Source: Pyropia yezoensis
Taxonomy: Eukaryota; Rhodophyta; Bangiophyceae; Bangiales; Bangiaceae
Assembly: GCA_009829735.1 (NCBI GenBank)
Contig: CM020620.1
Coordinates: 29,275,777-29,339,776 of the forward strand
Reading direction: 5' to 3'
Length of the DNA: 64,000 bases
A program made the translations under genes and the position numbers. Positions 9,166 through 17,693 of this stretch are shown here, one piece after another. Below the pieces are notes generated by a model. It was not told the DNA's origin, made no database searches, and saw only the letters and a list, made by a program, of their open reading frames with translations. Positions within the stretch are counted from its first letter, which is position 1, and every line of letters begins with the position of its first letter.

Positions 9166-10862
9166 GAAGGGCCAGAGCTCCCGGGTCTAGTCGTATCATG
9201 GTAACTCTGGTCCGGTTCATCATCTGACTTGTTGATCCCTTCACACAATGCTTGGACCATAGCGACCCGGACCTGGCGATGGAACCGTCTGTCCGCGTTA
9301 GCATCGGTCTCCGTGGTCTGGCTGCGACCCCGAGTGGCCGAGAGGAACATGTCTCGGGCCTGAGTAACCGCCTGTCGCTGGGCCTCAGAAAGAGTCTTGC
9401 ACTGATGGGCCATGTGGCCCGACTCCCAGCACAGGTAGCATCGATAGGGTCGGCGACTGTCCGTGGACCGGATCCCAACGAGTCGAGGGGTCTCCGAATG
9501 GAATCCTTGAGTTTGGCCCGCCTTGGTCTTCTCGATTTCCTTGTCGAGGGGCCCCTTGAGGATCGTTGGAGGGGCCATAGGATTCACGGTCAGCAAGGCC
9601 GGGGGGTCCAGCACCTTCTTCGGGTTCAGATCAGTGGGCCGTCGAACTGGGCCCGTCACGGGGGCCTTGCTAGAGAAACCCGCCGACTGGGCCATAATGA
9701 TCACGTCCCGGGCCGCCTTGTACTTCCCGGCCGTGAACGTGACCAGCTGTTGATAGGTTCTCTTGGGCCCGTTGTAGACAAAGGCGTCGGTTCGAAGGTA
9801 TTCCGGGAGTCCTTGGATCAACTGTTGCTTCATGGTTCCTTCCGTGTGGATGTTCCCACACATCTCAGTCAGGCCCCGGAGACGCAGAGCGAAGGCTTCA
9901 ATGGTTTCATCGAGTTCTTTCGTGGCCCTGCCAAGCTTATCCTGGGGCAGTGCAAGGGCATGGGGTTCCGCATAGGTCTCCAGGAACCAGTTGATGGCCT
10001 CAGGATAGCTCGTGATCGACGCCCCACCAGAGGCGCTCGACGAGTCAGGGAGGGCCCGTGTGTACCGAAGCTCAGCGTCGCCGGAAAGAAAGTGAGGGAT
10101 CGCTTATAGGGCCATACCTTCCGAGACCCAATTATCATTACAGGCCTTAACGAGCTTACGGAGCCAAGTGAACACCTTCAGGCCCTCTTTACCCGAGAAA
10201 TGTGGATACCCAGCGAACGAGTGCTTCATATTCCGGGCCACGCGACCCATCTTCCGTGCTTCTCGGGTCCCATAAGTGGCCTTCTTGTTCCTCAAGCGAT
10301 ACGTCCGGTAGTCCAGCACCAAGGAAAAGCGATCATCGGAACAGCTGATAACATCTGGCCCACGCGTCGTGTCCCCGAACGTGGTCAGGTCGTCCTCATC
10401 GAAAGCAGATGAAAGAGTGGTCTCAGAGGAAATAGAGGACGTGGAGGACCCATGCGAACGGTGACGACGGGACCGACGACGACGGGAACTCGAACGGGTC
10501 GAACGGCGCGGATCACGTGACCCATCCTGGCCAGCAGGGCTCTGACTCAGGGCCTGGGACACGGTGGCCAAAATCTCATCTCGGAACGTCTCAAGGGTCG
10601 TACGAATCTCTTCGGGTCCGGTTGAAGTGGTCACCGGTAGAACTTGGGTCCCCATCGCGGGACCCGTAACTTGACGCGAATCCTGGCCCATAGGGGCCCG
10701 AATCCCGCCCGGGGGCGCCGTACCCCGGCGAGGAATGCCACTATTCCCGCCTCCGCCGCGGCCACCGGGAACAGAGGTCCCACGCCCACGACCAGCGGGG
10801 GTCACCATTGACGTGTCCGAGGGCGCACCACGGCCCCGCCCACCAGGGGTGGGGTCCGTCAT
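9153..10862 (-). pseudogene. gag: Gag of family A with zinc knuckle, interrupted by one in-frame stop
   Basis: Gag begins at ATG 10862 (Met-Thr-Asp-Pro-Thr) with a Gly/Arg/Pro-rich N-terminus and an Arg/Ser-rich segment, then the capsid-like region. A TAA at 10104-10106 interrupts it. The same frame continues immediately with typical capsid sequence (HFLSGDAELRYTRAL) and ends at 9153. A canonical CX2CX4HX4C zinc knuckle (CYLCWESGHMAHQC) sits near 9400-9440. No frameshift is needed, so this is one gene with a single nonsense codon: either a disabled copy, a consensus error, or, less likely, readthrough. The gag stop is the frameshift point into pol. Confidence 0.85.
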
Positions 10863-10980
10863 GTTGGCCCGCGGCAATCGACCTAGCCCAATCGATCTCC
10901 GTCACAAGAGGATCCAAACGGGTCAAGCGCCACAGAAAATAGGGAAGGGCTGTCCCGATACGGGAGAAGCAGTAAAGCCC

Positions 10981-10998
10981 TTCCCTGCTGCTCCACCA
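10981..10998 (-). promoter_or_regulatory. Primer binding site of element A
   Basis: TGGTGGAGCAGCAGGGAA on the minus strand lies about 120 bases upstream of the gag ATG. It shares its first 16 bases with the site of family B. It is separated by ATTA from a candidate LTR edge ending ...GTTACA. Confidence 0.65.
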
Positions 10999-11002
10999 TA
11001 AT

Positions 11003-11176
11003 TGTAACGTTATGGCCCTATCGGACCCCACAACCACCACACACAGGAAACCACAGACTGACCAGGAAGGAACAGGTAAGAGCCCAAGCGTGGTCCACTC
11101 GCCCACCCCGTCAGAGGTAAAGGTAACAAGGACAAAAGCCCGAGGGAGCAAGAACCCAAAGCACTGTTGATTTTAC
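11003..11176 (-). repeat. Candidate 5' LTR of element A (boundaries uncertain)
   Basis: On the minus strand this block opens TGTAAAATC and closes CGTTACA, so the ends form a short inverted repeat with TG...CA, directly beyond the primer site of element A. No second copy was found in the window, so the outer boundary is a guess from the TG motif. Confidence 0.35.
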
Positions 11177-11689
11177 AAGATGGCCCCGGGGAGACCCCGG
11201 AGCTACCCTCAAGAACCTCCCCCCCCTGGCCCCTCCAGGGGCCCAGAGCGGGGCCCCCAGAGGGCGCCCCCAGCGGGCCAAGTGCCAGCAAGGCACCGGC
11301 CGCTCACCGGGCCAACACACAAAAAGCACGCGAAATCCCCCCACACACAATTGTCAATCCCCAGAAAAAACCCAGTGGGAAAAAAGGGGAAAGACACGAA
11401 ATCACGCAAGGAAAACAAATACGAAAATCAAGTATACCACAAAGGGGTCAGCAAGCCCACAACCCGGGCGAGTCCTCCAGTCGGGTGGGCCAATCAGGGC
11501 TCCGGGTGTGTCGCCACAACACCGGGCCACGTGGCCAAGGATCCCCGGCCAGCGTAGGGTTCCACGTACCACTGCCGGCCGGGTCCCAAGTCACCTCACC
11601 GAGGGCCCGCCTGTCCCCAAAGGCCAGAACGCCACAGTGAGGTCTACCTCGACCCCGCCTTCGGGGTATGCGACCTGATTGCCCCCGCG
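11177..11689. other. GC-rich spacer upstream of antisense ORF B
   Basis: No gene is seen up to about 11580. From there to 11689 the reading frame of the next ORF is open and codon-like (including DPAFGVCDLIAPAL), so the true start of that ORF may lie here. A 3' LTR of element B2 would be expected in this stretch, but I could not find one. Confidence 0.4.
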
Positions 11690-13033
11690 TTGCCGCGGGA
11701 AGTTGACTACCCGGCTACTGCTCGGGGGATTGCGGCGGCGGCGGAGCCGGTTGCATTTGGGGAGACGGTTGGCGATACCGGCCAGTATCCCGGCTTTGAG
11801 TATTACCCGGGGGTATCCCCGTATCTGTCGTTGACGGCCCCCTACCCGCCTATGGCGGGGTTGAAGTCGGCGTCGAGCTGGCGACGTAACCATGGTGTCA
11901 TGGCGGATGCGTTCCGCACCCATATAACGTGTGCGTTGCAGACCGGCAACGGTCGTGCGCCGGTATACACTCCCGTGCGCCCGCCTCTGTGGCAGGAGGG
12001 GTGGGAACCCGCCCCTGCTTTCCGGTTTGACACCGGCTCCTGTCTCCGATACTTCGGGAGTGTGTTGGCCTCCCGACCGGTCCACCCGTTGCAGGGTACC
12101 TTCACCCTTGAGGTTACCCTCGGGCAGGCTTCCTCCTTATTGCTGTCCGACCGCCGGCATGGGCGCCTGTTTCATCTTCCGACGGGTGTCCGTCGGCACA
12201 TCGCGCAGTTGGGCGTGGACCTGATAGCTGCCAAGACCGGGTTGGCCCGGGAGTTCGAGGCCCTGCTGGCTGTTCACGATGCCGTGAACTGGGCTGGGGT
12301 GTTGGCCCTTCCCCCGTACCGGGACCCGCAGGCTGGGGCTTCCCCCTTGCCTCGTCACTCGTTGCGTATCCGGCGTACTCAGCCGGGTGAGCCCAGTTGC
12401 CATGGGTGGGCATCCACCGAGGCTGTTGCTGACCTGGGTATTCCCATGGTTATCCATGACCCTCTTCAGGTCCTTGCCCCGTGGTTCGGTAACCCGATAC
12501 CGGCGGCGGTTGGCCGTCGTCCCCGAGAGTGGGGCTCTGCGGGTGGGGAGCGTGAGGTGTCCCGTCGTCGGGCCGAGTCCCGCCGGGTTTACGGTAGAGC
12601 CCCTTCGGTGGGGTCCTACCGGGCCTCATATCAGGCGCCACCGGCTCCGGTGGTGGCCGTGTCGGCTCCTGTGGTACCTCTGGCTGCGCTAGTGTCACCT
12701 CCCTCCCCTGTCATGCATGACGGGGGTCCCCTTCTCTGGTATGAGGGCGTTGACGCCCTTGTTGCCCGCGCAATGCGGGAGGGTCTCTCTGTTAGCTGGG
12801 GGGATATCCCCCCAGGTGCTGCGCTGGTTGGGTCAGCGCGTTGCTTCGGTGGCGTGCTTGACCGCCTCCAGAAAGCTCTGGAGGACGTGGAGGCTGGCCG
12901 CAGCACCCTCGTCCAGCTATGCACCGAGGTAACTCGGGTGATTGACCGTCGTGAGATTGCCGACCGGTGGAGCACGGAGGTATACGCGCTTACGCGTGAG
13001 TGGCCTCCCTCGGGCAGTGGGTCTACCCACTGA
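11690..13033 (+). CDS. Long ORF antisense to element B2, beyond pol (unknown protein)
   Basis: An open frame of 447 codons from a TTG; the frame is also open upstream to about 11582, and the first in-frame ATG lies further inside, so the start is unresolved. The protein is rich in Pro, Gly, Ala, Arg and Trp, with no motif I recognise. The middle holds an alternation of hydrophobic and basic residues; the C-terminal third includes a Pro/Val-rich linker and a final helical segment (about residues 385-430). It runs convergently toward pol of B2 and shares that element's base composition. The matching place of an ORF in element A suggests that both families carry an extra antisense gene, although the two proteins look unrelated. 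Confidence 0.5.
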   Translation: MPREVDYPATARGIAAAAEPVAFGETVGDTGQYPGFEYYPGVSPYLSLTAPYPPMAGLKSASSWRRNHGVMADAFRTHITCALQTGNGRAPVYTPVRPPLWQEGWEPAPAFRFDTGSCLRYFGSVLASRPVHPLQGTFTLEVTLGQASSLLLSDRRHGRLFHLPTGVRRHIAQLGVDLIAAKTGLAREFEALLAVHDAVNWAGVLALPPYRDPQAGASPLPRHSLRIRRTQPGEPSCHGWASTEAVADLGIPMVIHDPLQVLAPWFGNPIPAAVGRRPREWGSAGGEREVSRRRAESRRVYGRAPSVGSYRASYQAPPAPVVAVSAPVVPLAALVSPPSPVMHDGGPLLWYEGVDALVARAMREGLSVSWGDIPPGAALVGSARCFGGVLDRLQKALEDVEAGRSTLVQLCTEVTRVIDRREIADRWSTEVYALTREWPPSGSGSTH

Positions 13034-13511
13034 GGAGTGCTATTGTTCGTGAGGGAGAGGGCCCCGGTAACCCTTATGGTGGCCGGGTAGTAGTGGGTAT
13101 AAACTCATCCCCTTCGGGGGCATTGCTTGCCTCTATTTTTTGCCCTGGGGAGTACCCCGTCTGGCTCAGTAGTGCCTTGCCTCCCGTCCAACTTCTTCCG
13201 GTTGGTTCATGCTTGGGGAGGTCATCCTCCTTCACTTTGTGTATTGGCTTGGGGAGGTCATCCTCCCTTGTAAGCCCCCTAGTTACTTCAATATTATCGG
13301 AGTTACCCTTTACCTTTAAGTTAACTTATTAAGGTTCAGGTTTTACTTAGTTGCCTAAGCTTGGCTCTACTTAGTTGCCTAAGCTTGGTTCGACTTAGAA
13401 ACCTAAGTCTGATTTGACTTAGAAACCTAAGTCTGCCGTAACCATGTCACACCCTACTTAGGAGGTATAAGCCTCACCCCCCAACAGCCGAAGTCGGTGT
13501 CGGTTGGGTTG
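13034..13511. repeat. Spacer between antisense ORF B and pol B with short palindromic tandem repeats
   Basis: Four 24-bp units start at 13345, 13369, 13393 and 13417, each holding a small palindrome (ACTTAG, then ttgc or aaac, then CTAAG). A 20-bp motif GCTTGGGGAGGTCATCCTCC occurs at 13211 and again at 13247. No gene is visible. Confidence 0.7.
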
Positions 13512-16500
13512 TTACAGTAGGCGTCGTCGCCTCATGTAAGGCATGAGGAGTTGGCGGGGTATATTTGCCGCCTGTTCCCAGGTGGGTGAGTCGTATCCGA
13601 CCCACATAACCTTGACGTACCAGGGTCCTGGTAGGTCCGGGTCGGTGTGTCCGACCACGCACTCTACTTGGTATGGAATCCCATCCGGTCCCACCGGGTC
13701 ATCTGACCGGTGGGTTGTAAGAGCTTCATGTAGCAACCCAGCCGGTACCGGCTGAGGCTGTTCCGGCTTCGGAGCAGGTGTGACATCATTCACACTGATG
13801 CGTTGGATCTCCGTATCGGAGTGTAAGATAACAGAGTGGTCATCTCTGTGGAGAATCTGGTACGGTCTCTTGACCGGTTGCATGAGCTTGTTCCCCCGGA
13901 ACTTCTGGTGTCTGATGTAGACCCAGTCACCTGACATCAGGTTAGCGTTGCGCACCCGTAGCCGGGCGTCGAAGTTCTTCTTGTATCGAAGTTGTGTACG
14001 GTCAAGGGCGCCCTTGAGTTTCGGTATCATCCACGATAGATTGGCCAACCAAGCTAGGTGTATACGTTCCGCCGGTCGGCCCTTCGGTGTATCATACCGA
14101 GTGCACCTGCCGGGTGGCAGCGTCAGGTTACCGACGCCTAGTGGCATGACCCACTCCAGTGGGGCGATGTTTGTGCTCCGATGTGGCCTGGCATTGTATG
14201 CCAGGGTGAGTACGGACAGAAGCCTGTCCCAAGTGTTCGTGTGCTCTGCCACGTAGCACTGTAGCATCTTAACGATGGTGCGGTTAAACCGCTCCACCTG
14301 CCCGTTGGTTTGCGGGTGGTAGTCGGATGCCCGACGTGGTTCGATGCCGAACTTGCCCATGACCTTAGTGCAGAATGCAGACGTCAGGTTTGCTCCGTTG
14401 TCGGAGAGGAGTTGCTTCATGACTCCGTATGCACTGATCCAGTGGTCAACCACTGCGTTCATGATGGTATATGCCGTATCATTCGGGATGGCTGCCGCTC
14501 GTGACAGCTTAGTGAATCGGTCAGACATGACCAGGATGTACCTGTTCCCTTCTTCCGTTACCGGAAGTGGCCCGAGTATGTCGATAGCGACTTGCTCGTT
14601 GGGCCCATCAGGTGGGAACAGCTTCATGGCAGACGCCTGCCTATGTAGACTCATGCGGTTACGTGCACAGGGGTGGCATCCCCTTACGTGGTCGACCACG
14701 TCGACGGCCATTGCTGGCCAGTAGAAGAACCTTCGCATTGCTGCGAACATACGTGAACCCCCCGGGTGTCCGGCTGTGGGGTTCTCGTGTTCTCGTTCCA
14801 TGACGGCTTGCCGTACGGACACAAGAACCACGACTTGATGTCGTCCACCGGCGGGTGCCCACCGGTATATGAGTCCGTCTTCGTTCTCGGAGAAGATGCC
14901 GGCCGTACCGGCCAGGAGGTTAGCGCGATGGCGTCTACAGTCGTCGTCATTGGCTTGTGCCTCGCAGAAGTCCGCGAGAGTCAGTGGGCATGCTCGGTGT
15001 GCCATGGTATGGTCAACCATACCTTGGGTAGCGTTACCCACCATGCAGACCGGTACCACCGGGATGTCCTCGTCCACCGGGCGGGTATCCCCGCTCGGAG
15101 TGTCGTGTCGAGACAACGCGTCTCCGAGGTGGTGGGTTGACCCAGCCTTATACACGGTGCGGTAGTCGTGCTCGGCCATCTTCAGCCTCCATCGGGCTAG
15201 CCTCCCATGGCTATCGGAATCCTTGTCACCAAGGTTGAGGAGCCATCGTAGGGGTTCGTGGTCGGACCTCACGATGAACCTGGAGCCCTCCAGGTATGGA
15301 CGGAGCAGTTGCACTGCCCATATAACCCCGAGGCACTCACGCTCGGTGGCACTATAGTTACGCTCAGCCGGGTTGAGTGTCCGGCTGAAGTACCCTACCG
15401 GACGTAGGTCCGGGATAACGTTATCGGTACCGATCAACGTCTCTCCCTGTAACAGGGTGCATCCCACTTGTGTATCGCACGCATTGACATCGATGACGAA
15501 GGTACCCCGTCTGTGCGGTAACGCAAGGACGGGTGGGGATAGTAGGGCTCGCTTCAGCGACTCGAATGCCTCCTCTTCGCTAGGTGAAGGGGGTTGGAGT
15601 ACCTTGGGCAAGGTACTGCTCGTAAGAACCGTTAACGGTTTAGCTATCCGAGCGAAGTCCATGACGAACCTTCGGTATACGTTGCACATTCCCAGGAATC
15701 TCTTGAGCTGCGTCTGGGTGTTAGGGAACCGGGCATCCCGGAGTGCCCGGGTATTGGCTTCGAGTACCCCTAGTTTACCAGGGGTTATCTGGTGGCCCAG
15801 ATACTCGACCGTCTGTTGGAAGAAGGCGCACTTCTTCAGACGCAGGGTTACCCCGGCGTTCCGCAAGAGGGTGAGTACCTCGTCGACATGTTGCACATGG
15901 TCATCCATGTTACGCGAGAAGACGATGACGTCATCGAGGTACACTAGGCAGTTACGCCACTTCACTCCCGACAGTATAATGTCGATAGCCCGCTGGAATG
16001 TAGCGGAGGCGTTGGACAATCCGAAGGGCATCCTTAGGAACTCGTACACTCCACTGTGACAGACGAATGCCGTCTTGGGGATATCCTCGTCCGCCACTGG
16101 GATCTGCCAGTATCCGGCATTGCAGTCGATGGTGGTAAACACCGTAGCTTCCCCCAGGGAGTCGATGCATTCATCCATCCTTGGTAAAGGGTATGAGTCT
16201 TTCTTGGTAACCAAGTTGAGGCGTCGATAATCGATGCAAAACCGAGGGGTTTGATCCTTCTTCGGTACGATAACGACTGGGGCACCCCACTCCGACATCG
16301 AAGGTCGTATCACCTTCGCTTCGCTCATCCTCTTCACTTCTCCATCAACGATCTCTCGTTGCATAGGTCCCGCTCGGTACGGTTGTGACCGGGCGGGTCG
16401 TGCGCCTGGTACCAGGTCTATACGATGTTGGGTTGCCCCAATGGTACCCAAGGCCCCGCCTGTCCACATGACGTCATGCTTTCTTAGCATCCGTCGTACT

Positions 16501-17693
16501 TCTTCGGCTACCGAAGGGGGAAGGTGGTCGAGGTCAGCCTCGGCCAGGGCCTTCAGTGCATCTTGGTCCTTTGGCGGCCTGTCCGCCGGGGCCGCCGATG
16601 GGTTAGGCTTCCCGTCCTCGGGTTGCTGTCGCTCGGTGGTCTCGGCGACCGCCAGCACCTCAAGTGGTTCCACTTGACCTTCCTGGTCAGGGGTAAGGAT
16701 ATCTCCTTCGTAGAGCTCGGAAATCCCGAGGATAGTTCCCTTCGGGAGGGTGACTGCCTTACGGCGATAGTTCGCCATCACTAGGAAGGACGACCCTCCT
16801 GCTGGGAGGTTTATGAGACCGTTGGCCATGGTTAACCCATGGCGCTTGTACGTCCGCAGGTTGGACCGGACTCTGCAGATGCCTGCGAGGTCGCAGTTAA
16901 CCGGGAGGACTGTCTCCGACAACGGCTCAAAGCGAGTTCGCTTGGCCAACCGAAGTGTCTTCGGCTCTACGCTTGCGTATACCTCAGCCACGTTAACGTG
17001 GCTCCCTTGTAGCGTCAGGTCCCTGACGATCGCTGTCTGTCCTCTCTTCGTCCCGTCGGCCTCTTGCAGCTCAACGGTCCTCCGGCCCGGCCGGATTGCA
17101 TCAACGTGAAAGTTGATGAAGGTGCACCCCAGTATGCAGGGCACCGATAGGGTCTCACACACCAGGAAGTCAACTTCCGTAGTGAGCTCCCCGATGGTGA
17201 CCTGCAGCGACATCGCTGCGGTTGTACGAATGAGACGACCATTCGCATCCTTGATCGTGGGTCCCCGAGCAACTCGGACTCGCGGGAGCCACTTGTCCGG
17301 GAGGGTATCCTTCCGGATCAAGTTAGGTCCAGCCCCTGTATCCAGTACAGGGTAATATGATCGGGTCGACTGGGGGTCAATCCCAAGTGTGGCTGATACC
17401 TTGAAGTTCTCCAAGGTGAACAGTACGTGGCCTACACCGATATCCGGTGTAGCTCGGGCATCCTGAACAGGGCCCTTGTCTGGTTCCATGTGACGGGGCT
17501 TCCCGTCCTCTCCTCCCAACCTTGGAGGTTGGTCATCAATCCCCTGACGCCGTGTCGTCGGGGCCGGAAGGTGTACCCGGGGGCTGATGCGGCGTCGGCT
17601 CAACCGCGCTCTCCGTGGGGCTTTCCCCGCGGCAGTCCGGGGTGGCTTGCTCGGGTTACCCCAGCGACCCCGTGTCGTCCTTCCTCTTACTCG
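13512..17693 (-). CDS. pol: Pol polyprotein of Ty3/gypsy chromovirus family B
   Basis: About 1,390 residues and intact. In order: protease (VLDTGAGPNLIRKD), reverse transcriptase (VYLDDVIVFS), RNase H (FVIDVNACDTQVGCTLL), integrase with zinc domain (HPGGSRMF...CHPCARNR) and DDE core (AIDILGPL, LLSDNGANLTS, NGQVERFNRT), and a C-terminal chromodomain-like end (YVKVMWVGYDSPTWEQAANIP) before an Arg-rich tail. The frame opens at the slippery site 17699-17693; the first in-frame initiator is only a TTG at 17603, so translation by frameshift from gag is favoured. It differs clearly from family A along its length, so the two families are not recent relatives. Confidence 0.93.
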   Translation of the reverse strand, partial: RVRGRTTRGRWGNPSKPPRTAAGKAPRRARLSRRRISPRVHLPAPTTRRQGIDDQPPRLGGEDGKPRHMEPDKGPVQDARATPDIGVGHVLFTLENFKVSATLGIDPQSTRSYYPVLDTGAGPNLIRKDTLPDKWLPRVRVARGPTIKDANGRLIRTTAAMSLQVTIGELTTEVDFLVCETLSVPCILGCTFINFHVDAIRPGRRTVELQEADGTKRGQTAIVRDLTLQGSHVNVAEVYASVEPKTLRLAKRTRFEPLSETVLPVNCDLAGICRVRSNLRTYKRHGLTMANGLINLPAGGSSFLVMANYRRKAVTLPKGTILGISELYEGDILTPDQEGQVEPLEVLAVAETTERQQPEDGKPNPSAAPADRPPKDQDALKALAEADLDHLPPSVAEEVRRMLRKHDVMWTGGALGTIGATQHRIDLVPGARPARSQPYRAGPMQREIVDGEVKRMSEAKVIRPSMSEWGAPVVIVPKKDQTPRFCIDYRRLNLVTKKDSYPLPRMDECIDSLGEATVFTTIDCNAGYWQIPVADEDIPKTAFVCHSGVYEFLRMPFGLSNASATFQRAIDIILSGVKWRNCLVYLDDVIVFSRNMDDHVQHVDEVLTLLRNAGVTLRLKKCAFFQQTVEYLGHQITPGKLGVLEANTRALRDARFPNTQTQLKRFLGMCNVYRRFVMDFARIAKPLTVLTSSTLPKVLQPPSPSEEEAFESLKRALLSPPVLALPHRRGTFVIDVNACDTQVGCTLLQGETLIGTDNVIPDLRPVGYFSRTLNPAERNYSATERECLGVIWAVQLLRPYLEGSRFIVRSDHEPLRWLLNLGDKDSDSHGRLARWRLKMAEHDYRTVYKAGSTHHLGDALSRHDTPSGDTRPVDEDIPVVPVCMVGNATQGMVDHTMAHRACPLTLADFCEAQANDDDCRRHRANLLAGTAGIFSENEDGLIYRWAPAGGRHQVVVLVSVRQAVMEREHENPTAGHPGGSRMFAAMRRFFYWPAMAVDVVDHVRGCHPCARNRMSLHRQASAMKLFPPDGPNEQVAIDILGPLPVTEEGNRYILVMSDRFTKLSRAAAIPNDTAYTIMNAVVDHWISAYGVMKQLLSDNGANLTSAFCTKVMGKFGIEPRRASDYHPQTNGQVERFNRTIVKMLQCYVAEHTNTWDRLLSVLTLAYNARPHRSTNIAPLEWVMPLGVGNLTLPPGRCTRYDTPKGRPAERIHLAWLANLSWMIPKLKGALDRTQLRYKKNFDARLRVRNANLMSGDWVYIRHQKFRGNKLMQPVKRPYQILHRDDHSVILHSDTEIQRISVNDVTPAPKPEQPQPVPAGLLHEALTTHRSDDPVGPDGIPYQVECVVGHTDPDLPGPWYVKVMWVGYDSPTWEQAANIPRQLLMPYMRRRRLL

